Positions 10,749-17,867 of a stretch of 64,000 nt of DNA are shown here, piece after piece. Below the pieces are notes generated by a model. It made no database searches, had not been told where the DNA came from, and saw only the letters and a program-made list of their open reading frames with translations. Made by a program: the position numbers and the translations under genes. The number at the start of each line of letters is the position of its first letter. Position 1 is the first letter of the stretch. The stretch is from Anaerolineae bacterium (lineage in GTDB: Bacteria; Chloroflexota; Anaerolineae; Promineifilales; Promineifilaceae), in contig JAUIAP010000011.1 of assembly GCA_030425205.1 (NCBI GenBank), positions 115,600-179,599 on the forward strand, given 5' to 3'.

Positions 10749-11324
10749 AATGTTTTACCGCAGAGTTTTACCGCAGAGGGCGCGGAGAGCGCAGAGAATG
10801 AAGAGGTGTGTTTTGGGAATTCGTTTTCCGTTCTTATCGTTAGATTTTCGCCACATTGCATGGTACTGCGTACCTCGTCAGAATGTGCGCCAAGAGCGTG
10901 AATAGTTGCTAGTTGCTGGTTGCTAGTGAAGAAAAAGAGCCAATGTACTTTCTTACTAACCACTAGCCACTATCGACTAGCCACTTGCGGCTGCGCCGCT
11001 TTATGTGATACGTGAACTGGATACATACTACATGCCACGCACCACGTTTGCATTGGGGCGAAAACCTCGTGATTAGAATGTCTAGCTTTCTCTCCACGCC
11101 CTCTGCGTTTTCTGCGGTTAAATTCCTCCCACATTGTAAATTGATGCGACACGCATTAGCAATAGCGCAACCCGAAAATCGCTCTTTTTTCGTAACGTTT
11201 GGTGGACGTTGGCTGCCTAGAATGGGCGAAAACAGCATGATGCGTGAATGGAACTTTATACAAATGACCGCCGTTATACGCCTCTAGCTGTAAAGCTAAA
11301 CCAAACTTACAAGGAACAATTACC
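10749..11324. repeat. Repeat-filled intergenic region with nested inverted repeats
   Basis: No convincing gene lies here. An outer inverted pair relates 10754-10797 (ACCGCAGAG..., GCGGAGAGCGCAGAG) to 11081-11121 (CTCTCCACGCCCTCTGCG, TCTGCGGTTAA). Inside it, 10862-10984 is a direct copy of the element at 35787-35882 and folds on itself, because TTGCTAGTTGCTGGTTGC-type words face CTAACCACTAGCCACTA-type words. Positions 11008-11052 carry, in reverse, the GTGGTGCGT...GTATCCAG repeat also found at 41194 and 50784. These look like dispersed non-coding repeats or small mobile hairpins, not regulatory sites. Confidence 0.6.
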
Positions 11325-12662
11325 ATGAACAAAAAAGCGATTTTACCGCTCTTACTGGTTATCCTCTTGATAGCCATGCTGACAACCGCTTGTGCCCCCA
11401 GTAGCGTCACGGGGCAAGAGCCAAAACCGACCGCCACGCCCGCCGAGGGTGCTGGCGATGACATTGCGACACGAATCGGCAATCAGTTACATCAACTGTT
11501 AGCCTCCGAACTAGGTGTCAATATGAACCAAGTCGAGGTCGTTCTGATCGACGCAGTGACGTGGCCAGATGCGTGTTTGGGCAAACCAGACCCAGCCGAA
11601 CTGTGCGCTGCCGCCGAGACACCCGGCTATCGCGTGACGCTACTAGCGACGGGCGATACCTACGTCTACCACACCAACGCCGATGGCAGCAGCGTGCGCT
11701 TGGCAGAAGGCCCCGCCTCAACCGCCATCACGCCACCCGCCGTCTGTCTGCTGCCGGGTGCAAATGAGTCGCTCTTCCTGCGTGAGATGCACGGCTACTG
11801 TCTGCTCTACCCCGCGACCCACACCGTCGTGGAGCAAGATGCCGACAACATTAACATCGTCTTGGGTGACATCATGAACCACATCGATCCGCGCATTTCG
11901 ATTAGCGTCGAATCGGCCGATGGGCGCACCATCAACGATGTCGCCGCACAGATTATCAGCGATTACGCGGTCGAAGGTGAAGCACAATACGTCACCGTCA
12001 GCGGCTTTGATGCGCTCATGATCGATCAGGTTCCCGGACAGGATTTCAGCCGCGTCATTGTGATTGCCGACAACGGCTTGATCTTCCGCATCACGATTGC
12101 GCCAATGGGTGATGCGGGTTCCGACGTGCGAGAATCGGCCGAAGCCCTCTACTTCCTCGTCATTGACTCCTTCCGCACCTTCCCAATCGGTGGCCCTGCC
12201 AGCGACCCTGGTCCGATTGATGCGCCAGAGGGTGGTCCAGCAGTAGATCCGGGTCCAATTGACGCACCAGAAGGTGGCCCTGCGAGCGACCCCGGCCCTA
12301 TCGACGGTGGCCCCGCTGATGACCCAGACGTGATTGGCGACCCGACCGACAGCCTAATCGTTATCGATACGCTGGAGATTCAAACGCTGGAATCATTCCC
12401 CGTACAGGTGCGTGCCATCGTGCGCGGTCAGATGCCAGACGCCTGCTCCTACATCGAAGCGGTCAACGTCGACCAGCGCGACAACGCCTTTTACATCAAC
12501 TTCGCTATCGCATGGCAGCCCAACCAACGCTGTGCGCCAGAGTTGACCCCGTTTGAAGAGACGATCGAACTCGACGTGAAGGGTTTGTCCGCGGGCCTGT
12601 ATGAGGTCCACGTCAACGATGTATACGCTCAGTCATTCGACCTCGACAGTAGCAACGAGTGA
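11325..12662 (+). CDS. Secreted lipoprotein with GGPxxDPGPID tandem repeats
   Basis: A 445-residue protein starting at an ATG preceded by AAGGAAC. A Lys-rich start, a hydrophobic segment and the lipobox LTTAC at about residues 19-23 predict a lipoprotein anchored outside the cytoplasmic membrane, followed by a Pro/Thr linker. Around residues 288-335 there is a low-complexity stretch of three imperfect copies of GGPA(S/V)DPGPIDAPE, visible in the DNA at about 12190-12310. The C-terminal 100 residues look like a separate beta domain containing two Cys. I do not recognise a catalytic domain. It is monocistronic: a terminator follows at 12710. Confidence 0.7.
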   Translation: MNKKAILPLLLVILLIAMLTTACAPSSVTGQEPKPTATPAEGAGDDIATRIGNQLHQLLASELGVNMNQVEVVLIDAVTWPDACLGKPDPAELCAAAETPGYRVTLLATGDTYVYHTNADGSSVRLAEGPASTAITPPAVCLLPGANESLFLREMHGYCLLYPATHTVVEQDADNINIVLGDIMNHIDPRISISVESADGRTINDVAAQIISDYAVEGEAQYVTVSGFDALMIDQVPGQDFSRVIVIADNGLIFRITIAPMGDAGSDVRESAEALYFLVIDSFRTFPIGGPASDPGPIDAPEGGPAVDPGPIDAPEGGPASDPGPIDGGPADDPDVIGDPTDSLIVIDTLEIQTLESFPVQVRAIVRGQMPDACSYIEAVNVDQRDNAFYINFAIAWQPNQRCAPELTPFEETIELDVKGLSAGLYEVHVNDVYAQSFDLDSSNE

Positions 12663-12709
12663 TCCGACTAGGTTTTGGAAATTCTTCTCAAGACATCCTC
12701 AAATCAAGA

Positions 12710-12743
12710 AGCGGGTTGGCAAACTGCCAGCCCGCTTTTATTA
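12710..12743 (+). terminator. Rho-independent terminator
   Basis: A perfect 12-bp stem AGCGGGTTGGCA / TGCCAGCCCGCT (12710-12721 and 12725-12736) with a 3-nt loop runs directly into TTTTATTAT. It lies 48 bp past the stop of the lipoprotein gene. Confidence 0.85.
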
Positions 12744-12783
12744 TCAAAAATCGATCATCTTCACCTCCAACTTGTGCCAAAAG

Positions 12784-12830
12784 TTGCCAATTAGTTTGCA
12801 TGCAAACTATAATAGTACGCATACAAACTA
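12784..12830 (+). promoter_or_regulatory. marR promoter with two overlapping operator palindromes
   Basis: A -35 box TTGCCA (12784-12789), an 18-bp spacer and a perfect -10 box TATAAT (12808-12813) form a strong sigma-70-type promoter. The spacer is filled by the perfect 18-bp palindrome TAGTTTGCATGCAAACTA (12792-12809). A second degenerate copy TAGTACGCATACAAACTA occupies 12813-12830, two helical turns away and just before the start codon. This is the arrangement expected for autorepression by the MarR protein encoded next. Confidence 0.8.
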
Positions 12831-12832
12831 TT

Positions 12833-13279
12833 ATGCACAATTGGCAACTCGGACAAGACCTCTATCGCCTGCTCAATCGCGCACAGCATGAAGCACGCAA
12901 ACATTTGGACGCACTGTTTTACGCACAGCTCGGTGTCACGTCGATTCAACTGGCAGCACTGCTCTACATTGCCGACCATCCCAACTGTCTGCTCGGCGAT
13001 TTAAGTGATGGGTTGTCCCTCAACAACCCCGCGATTACGGGCTTAATCGGCCGAATCGAGAAAAAATCCCTGATCTGCAAACAACGCTCCCCACATGACG
13101 GCCGCGCCACGCTGGTCAACCTGACCGCTGCGGGACGAAACTTGGTGGATCGTTCGGCCGATCTCGTCGCCCAAACAAATCGATTGTTCATTGAAGGGTT
13201 TAGCCCGGCGGAGTTAGCCATTGTTGAACGTTACTTCGAGACGTTAATCGTCCGTTTTTCTGGAGAACAAAATGATTAA
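12833..13279 (+). CDS. MarR-family transcriptional repressor
   Basis: A 148-residue winged-helix regulator. The start MHNWQLGQDL at 12833 is chosen because upstream in-frame starts fall inside the promoter and operator. Helices for dimerisation flank a DNA-binding core (VTSIQLAALLYIADHP... LGDLSDGLSLNNPAITGLIGRIEKKSLI) and a wing containing the hallmark DGRAT.V.LTAAG. It probably binds the two palindromes just upstream and represses itself and the acyl-CoA dehydrogenase gene, with which it overlaps by 8 bp. The inducer is likely a fatty or aromatic acid or its CoA ester, by analogy only. Confidence 0.85.
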   Translation: MHNWQLGQDLYRLLNRAQHEARKHLDALFYAQLGVTSIQLAALLYIADHPNCLLGDLSDGLSLNNPAITGLIGRIEKKSLICKQRSPHDGRATLVNLTAAGRNLVDRSADLVAQTNRLFIEGFSPAELAIVERYFETLIVRFSGEQND

Positions 13280-15011
13280 AGAACCTGTTTTGGAACAATC
13301 GGCCGAAAAAATCACCGACATCCTTTTTAACCCCAACAGCTATGATCCTGCCCACCTCGATGAGCGGTCGCGCCAAATTATGCAGAAGACGATTGCGTTT
13401 TTTGAGCGCAAGGGTAAGCAGCGGCTCAAAGAGGAGGATCGCCACTACGTCTGGTATGCCGACCTGATCGACTTCTTGCGTGAGGAGCAGGTCTTTGCAA
13501 ATTTATTGACCCCAACTGCGTATGGGGATGGGGAGACTCGGTGGGATACGCGCCGCAATTGCGACTTCAACGAGGTGATCAGCTTTTACGGGCTGCACAA
13601 TTGGTATACATGGCAGGTGACAATTTTGGGGTTGGGGCCGATTTGGATGAGTGACAACGAGACGGTTAAGCAACGCACGGCTGAGCTGTTGCGTGAGGGC
13701 GGCATCTTCGCCTTTGGCCTCTCAGAACGTGAGCATGGGGCGGACATCTACGCAACCGACATGATCCTTACGTCACAAGAAGATGGAACATTCTCGGCCT
13801 CGGGTGAAAAGTATTACATTGGCAATGGCAATAAGGCGGCCTTGGTGAGCGTTTTCGGCCGATTTGCCGACACAAACGAATATGTCTTTTTCGTCGCAGA
13901 GTCGAATCACGAAAAGTACAACCTAATCCGCAATGTCGTCAACAGCCAATCTTACGTCGCCCAATTCGAGCTAAACGACTATCCCGTGCGCGAGGAAGAT
14001 ATTTTGGCGCGCGGACAGGATGCGTGGAATCTTGCGCTCAACACGGTCAATGTTGGCAAGTACAATCTCGGTTGGGCGAGCATCGGCATCTGCACCCATG
14101 CCCTTTATGAAGCGATCAACCATGCGGGCAATCGGCGGCTCTACAAAATGTATGTGACCGATTTTCCACACGTGCAGCAGATGTTTGTCGATGGGTATTG
14201 TCGCTTGGTGGCGATGAAGCTGTTTGCGCTGAGATCGGCCGATTACATGCGAACAGCCTCTGATGACGACCGCCGCTACCTCCTCTACAACCCCATCGCT
14301 AAGATGAAAGTGACGACCGAAGGAGAAAAGGTCATCAACCTGCTCTGGGACGTGATCGCGGCAAAAGGGTTTGAGAGCGACATGTATTTTGAGATGGCTG
14401 CGCGTGATATTCGCGCCCTGCCGAAGCTCGAAGGAACGGTGCATGTCAATATCGCGCTCGTCGTCAAATTCATGCAGAACTACTTTTTTGCGCCGCAAAA
14501 ACACCCCGCAATCCCACAGCAAAACGACCCCGCCAACGACGACTATCTCTTCCAACAAGCCCCCACACGTGGCTTGGGTAAAATCCGCTTCCACGACTAT
14601 GAACCCGTCTTTGCCGCCAACTCATTGCCCAACGTGCAACAGTTCAAGCAACAGATCGACACGTTCAAACGTTTTCTCGCCAGCACCACGCCAACGGAGG
14701 CGCAAACAAAAGATGTCGATTATTTGATGGCGGTTGGGGAGTTGTTTACACTGGTTGTCTACGCACACCTGATCTTAGAAAATGCTGCCATCTATGATAT
14801 GGATGACGCATTGATCGACCAGATTTTTGACGTATTTGTGCGCGACTTTTCCGCCTATGCGCTGCAACTGTACAGCAAGCCAAGCAACAGCGAGGCACAA
14901 ATGGCGCAGTGCCTCGCCATGATCGCCCGCCCCACCCCCAACCCAACGCGCTATCAGGCGATTTGGGGGCGCGTTCATGCTCTGAAAGATCGGTATGAGA
15001 TGGCGGCTTAA
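13272..15011 (+). CDS. Acyl-CoA dehydrogenase family protein
   Basis: A 579-residue FAD-dependent acyl-CoA dehydrogenase-type enzyme, longer than the usual ~380-residue members and nearer the long-chain (FadE-like) forms. Visible features are the N-terminal helical domain, the FAD/substrate stretch GLSEREHGAD...T followed by SGEKYYIGNGNKA, and an LEGTVHVN motif near residue 393 that corresponds to the region carrying the catalytic Glu in long-chain enzymes. The ATG sits 7 nt after GGAG and overlaps the marR stop, so the two are translationally coupled. MarR-regulated acyl-CoA dehydrogenases commonly act in fatty-acid or aromatic acid breakdown; the substrate here is unknown. Confidence 0.8.
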   Translation: MIKEPVLEQSAEKITDILFNPNSYDPAHLDERSRQIMQKTIAFFERKGKQRLKEEDRHYVWYADLIDFLREEQVFANLLTPTAYGDGETRWDTRRNCDFNEVISFYGLHNWYTWQVTILGLGPIWMSDNETVKQRTAELLREGGIFAFGLSEREHGADIYATDMILTSQEDGTFSASGEKYYIGNGNKAALVSVFGRFADTNEYVFFVAESNHEKYNLIRNVVNSQSYVAQFELNDYPVREEDILARGQDAWNLALNTVNVGKYNLGWASIGICTHALYEAINHAGNRRLYKMYVTDFPHVQQMFVDGYCRLVAMKLFALRSADYMRTASDDDRRYLLYNPIAKMKVTTEGEKVINLLWDVIAAKGFESDMYFEMAARDIRALPKLEGTVHVNIALVVKFMQNYFFAPQKHPAIPQQNDPANDDYLFQQAPTRGLGKIRFHDYEPVFAANSLPNVQQFKQQIDTFKRFLASTTPTEAQTKDVDYLMAVGELFTLVVYAHLILENAAIYDMDDALIDQIFDVFVRDFSAYALQLYSKPSNSEAQMAQCLAMIARPTPNPTRYQAIWGRVHALKDRYEMAA

Positions 15012-15022
15012 TCCAATGTAGT

Positions 15023-15065
15023 CGCAGATTGACGCGGATTTTTCTGCAATCGGTGACAATCTGCG
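15023..15065. repeat. Inverted repeat downstream of the acyl-CoA dehydrogenase gene
   Basis: CGCAGATTG (15023-15031) pairs with CAATCTGCG (15057-15065), with the related words GACGCGGATT and GTAATCC alongside. It has no T-run, so it is more likely a dispersed intergenic repeat than a terminator. Confidence 0.45.
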
Positions 15066-15104
15066 TAATCCCAACTCCTACCCACCTGTGATAAACTCAT
15101 ATCA

Positions 15105-15770
15105 ATGGTAGGCGAACTTGCATTATCCACCGTTGCCGAACGCTGTGCGGATGAAAGCGAACGGTATCGCACTCAACAAGAATCTGATTCACGCTACTGT
15201 TTTGAACTGTTTCGGCGGGCGATTGTCGAACGAATTGATGCGGCATGGACGCTGCTGTTTGAGCAGTACGAGCGGCTGGTGATGAAATGGATTTACGATC
15301 ACCCTGCGTTTGCGACCAGTGGGGAATCGGCCGATTATTTTCTCACCCTCGCCTTTGAACGCTTTTGGCAAGCGGTCACACCCACCAAATTTAGCGAAAA
15401 GTTTGCGACATTGGGAGCCGTTTTGCAATATCTCAAACTGTGTGTCGGTGGTGCGCTGATCGACCATGCGCGTTCCCAACAGCGTGCGGGGAAGGCTCAG
15501 CCGCTCGACCAGGTTTCCCATTTTCTACCCTCACAATTTAATCTTGAAAAGGCTATTTCTGACAGGTCGGCGCGGCAATCACTCTGGCAACAGGTGGTTT
15601 CACAAGCCAAAAACGACCAAGAACGCATCGTGATGGAGGAGGCGTTCTTGTATGATATGGCCGCGGCCGACATCGCACAGCGCCACCCCGATCTGTTCGA
15701 TAATGTCAAACAAGTCTATCGTGTCAAGGAAAATTTACTCAAAAGATTGCGGCGCAGTTTGGCGGAATGA
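15105..15770 (+). CDS. Sigma-70 (ECF-like) family protein
   Basis: A 221-residue protein resembling an extracytoplasmic-function sigma factor. Region-2-like sequence occupies about residues 40-130 (AAWTLLFEQYERLVMKWIY, LAFERFWQAVTP, LGAVLQYLKLCVGGALIDHARSQ). The C-terminal 60 residues (ADIAQRHPD...VYRVKENLLKRLRRSL) look like the region-4 helix-turn-helix. Conservation to classical ECF factors is weak. The next gene encodes a zinc-finger protein, the usual partner arrangement of sigma and anti-sigma factor. No dedicated promoter is evident; a GATAAACT word lies just before the start. Confidence 0.65.
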   Translation: MVGELALSTVAERCADESERYRTQQESDSRYCFELFRRAIVERIDAAWTLLFEQYERLVMKWIYDHPAFATSGESADYFLTLAFERFWQAVTPTKFSEKFATLGAVLQYLKLCVGGALIDHARSQQRAGKAQPLDQVSHFLPSQFNLEKAISDRSARQSLWQQVVSQAKNDQERIVMEEAFLYDMAAADIAQRHPDLFDNVKQVYRVKENLLKRLRRSLAE

Positions 15771-15859
15771 TGAGAACCCAAGCGTTCTTTGGCTAAATGA
15801 TTCCAATGCCGAGCTTTTTACTAGCGAGAGACTAGCAACGAGCCACTATTATTGAAGAG

Positions 15860-16435
15860 ATGAACGACGAACACCAGTTAGAATCCGCGCTAGCCGCACT
15901 CTTTTTTCGCGCAACCTGTCCCGATGGGCTACAGCTTGGAGAGTTCCAAACGGAGTTGCTGCCAGCGCATGAAAGCGAGACGATTTTGGCTCACTTGGCA
16001 AACTGCCCCTATTGTGGACGCGATTTGGCGTTGACACAGCGATTTATGAGGGCAGCGCAACCAGCTGAGCGACCGACAAAAAGTGGGGTGGCGTGGCGTG
16101 TGCGCGTTGCACAACTGCTGGATAGTTTGCGTGCGCCGCAGCCAGCCTTGCAGCTGCGCGGGTCTGCGCCAGAGCCAGCGATCTATTTGGTCGATGATGT
16201 GCAGATTGCGCTTACAGTTGAGCGGTTGACGGAGGGAGTTGCGCTGGTTGGGTTTGTCGCGGGGGTTGCGGCGATTTCGGCCGATTTCTGGCAAAACGAT
16301 CAGCTCGTCGCCAGCGTTCCTATCGATGAAAGTGGCAGCTTTGCCGTTGAGCAGATCGCTGTGGGACGCTATCAACTGCTGTTGCGTGCGGTCGATTCGG
16401 CGATTGAAATTCCTGAGCTCGTTCTAGCTTCGTGA
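15860..16435 (+). CDS. Probable soluble zinc-finger anti-sigma factor
   Basis: A 191-residue protein with an HxxxCxxC motif (HLANCPYC) near residues 46-53, the signature of ZAS-type anti-sigma domains, preceded by an N-terminal helical segment. The usual transmembrane helix is absent. The C-terminal half is instead a small beta-rich domain (GFVAGVAAISADFWQ... VASVPIDESGSFAVEQIAVGRYQLLL), which resembles a carboxypeptidase-regulatory-like fold. It lies 90 bp after the sigma-like gene. Inference: it sequesters the sigma-like factor in the cytoplasm in a redox- or ligand-dependent way. Confidence 0.6.
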   Translation: MNDEHQLESALAALFFRATCPDGLQLGEFQTELLPAHESETILAHLANCPYCGRDLALTQRFMRAAQPAERPTKSGVAWRVRVAQLLDSLRAPQPALQLRGSAPEPAIYLVDDVQIALTVERLTEGVALVGFVAGVAAISADFWQNDQLVASVPIDESGSFAVEQIAVGRYQLLLRAVDSAIEIPELVLAS

Positions 16436-16452
16436 ACGACGCTTTACAACGT

Positions 16453-16803
16453 TTACTCTTTCCGCGCCATCCAATAGCCAAACAGCGCACCACACGCCGT
16501 CGTCATCACCGTCACGGCAATTCGCCCTCCCCAATCGAAAACGGGGTGGCGCAATTCTAGAATGGCAATCCCCACCGCATAGCGCACAAATGTGCCACCC
16601 GCATATTGCAGCAACTCCTCTCGTTCACCGCGCCGCACGCGCAACAACGTCATCACAATCGTCACCGTCAGGGCGAGGCCAACGATCGTCCACAGGCTCG
16701 GCTCGCGCAGTGGGCGAAAGAACCAGCCAAAGTATAGCCCCAAGGCTGCCCCAGTCAGAATGTATTGCCGCAGGTGTGATTGCGGGTCGCGTTTTTTCTT
16801 CAT
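16453..16803 (-). CDS. Small multi-pass membrane protein
   Basis: A 116-residue protein of unknown function with about four hydrophobic segments (ILTGAALGLYFGWFF, LWTIVGLALTVTIVMTLL, FVRYAVGIAIL, IAVTVMTTACGALFGYWMA) and a Lys-rich N-terminus. Its ATG overlaps the stop of the upstream kinase gene (ATGA), so it is translated as the last gene of the PTS island. No family recognised. Confidence 0.6.
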   Translation of the reverse strand: MKKKRDPQSHLRQYILTGAALGLYFGWFFRPLREPSLWTIVGLALTVTIVMTLLRVRRGEREELLQYAGGTFVRYAVGIAILELRHPVFDWGGRIAVTVMTTACGALFGYWMARKE

Positions 16804-17708
16804 CGACTGTCTCGTTGTAACTGCCCGACAACTTCTTCAACTTGTGCACGATTGCCAAATGCGGTGCCGGGTAACGTTGCGGCCACTGTGCCGCAGGCGA
16901 TGCCCCAGTATGCAGCATCGGCAAGCGAGAGGCCGCTATCTAATGCCCAAACGACACCACCAACGAGGGCATCACCCGCACCAATGGGGTTGGCTTCCTC
17001 AATCGGCGGCGGCTGAATGTGCGTGATCGCATCATCTTGCACCAGCAAAATGCCATCCGCGCCCAGCGAGATAATTACGTTGGCGACCCCCATTTGCATG
17101 ATGGCTTGCGCCGCAGCTTTGGGATCGCTTTCCCCCGTGAGATCAGAAGCCTCATGCTCGTTTGGCTTGATGAGATTGGGCGCGGCTGCCACGCCGAGTC
17201 GCAACGCCTCGCCGCTTGCATCGAGAATGACGTTTGCGCCTGCTGTTTTGAGAATGGAGATCAGCTGGGCATAGAAATCGGCCGAAACACCCGGCGGCAA
17301 ACTCCCCGCCAGCACCCACCAATCATCCCGTTTGGCATGTTTCTGAATGGTGTCGATGAGAAGCTGCTGTTTTTCGGCCGAAACCGCCGCGCCGCTCTCA
17401 TTGACCTTAATATGCTTGCCAGCCGTGACGATGCTCACATTGGTGCGCGTCTCCCCATCGACCCACACAAAATCGGTCGCAATCCCGCGCTCATGCAGCA
17501 TATCGCGCAGCATCTCCCCACTGCGCCCCCCCGCAAATCCCAGCGCAACGTTCTCTCCACCCAATTGCGCCACCATGCGCGAAACGTTGAACCCCTTGCC
17601 CCCGCAATCGACACGCTGTTCGGTCGCTCGTAATACCGTATCGAACTCAATGGCAGGAACGGTTAACTCGCGGTCAACGGCGGGATTTAGTGTAACTGTG
17701 TAGATCAT
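16800..17708 (-). CDS. fruK: 1-phosphofructokinase / PfkB-family sugar-phosphate kinase
   Basis: A 302-residue ribokinase-family enzyme of the FruK/LacC/PfkB type: start MIYTVTLNPAVDRE, GGKGFNVSR substrate loop near residue 37, LAGSLPPGV in the middle, and the C-terminal anion-hole motif NPIGAGDALVGG carrying the catalytic Asp. FruK phosphorylates fructose-1-phosphate to fructose-1,6-bisphosphate with ATP in the cytoplasm; tagatose-6-phosphate or fructose-6-phosphate are alternative substrates for close relatives. It sits at the end of a mannitol-type PTS cluster, 159 bp after the dehydrogenase gene and overlapping the next gene by 4 bp. The exact substrate is inferred, not shown. Confidence 0.8.
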   Translation of the reverse strand: MIYTVTLNPAVDRELTVPAIEFDTVLRATEQRVDCGGKGFNVSRMVAQLGGENVALGFAGGRSGEMLRDMLHERGIATDFVWVDGETRTNVSIVTAGKHIKVNESGAAVSAEKQQLLIDTIQKHAKRDDWWVLAGSLPPGVSADFYAQLISILKTAGANVILDASGEALRLGVAAAPNLIKPNEHEASDLTGESDPKAAAQAIMQMGVANVIISLGADGILLVQDDAITHIQPPPIEEANPIGAGDALVGGVVWALDSGLSLADAAYWGIACGTVAATLPGTAFGNRAQVEEVVGQLQRDSR

Positions 17709-17744
17709 AATTTGACGTGGTTAGTGCATCGTAACGCAAGTTCT

Positions 17745-17810
17745 GTCATGCCTACGAAGGTAGGAATCGAGTCTTAGAAAAGAATGGATTCCCGCCTTCG
17801 CGGGAATGAC
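17745..17810. repeat. Inverted pair of GTCATTCCCGCGAAGG-type repeats
   Basis: A degenerate copy (17745-17768, GTCATGCCTACGAAGG...) faces an inverted canonical copy (17786-17810, ending CGGGAATGAC). Each arm is itself a small hairpin (CCCGCGAAGGCGGG). This word is a widespread bacterial intergenic repeat. Located between two genes of the PTS island. Confidence 0.7.
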
Positions 17811-17867
17811 AATACGCATAAAGTTACTTCACACTGTATTAGTGATTAGGTGGAACATATCCACTCA

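Noticed and set aside
12659..12832. Longer N-terminus for the MarR protein
   Set aside because: The extra codons would cover the terminator, the -35/-10 boxes and the operators.
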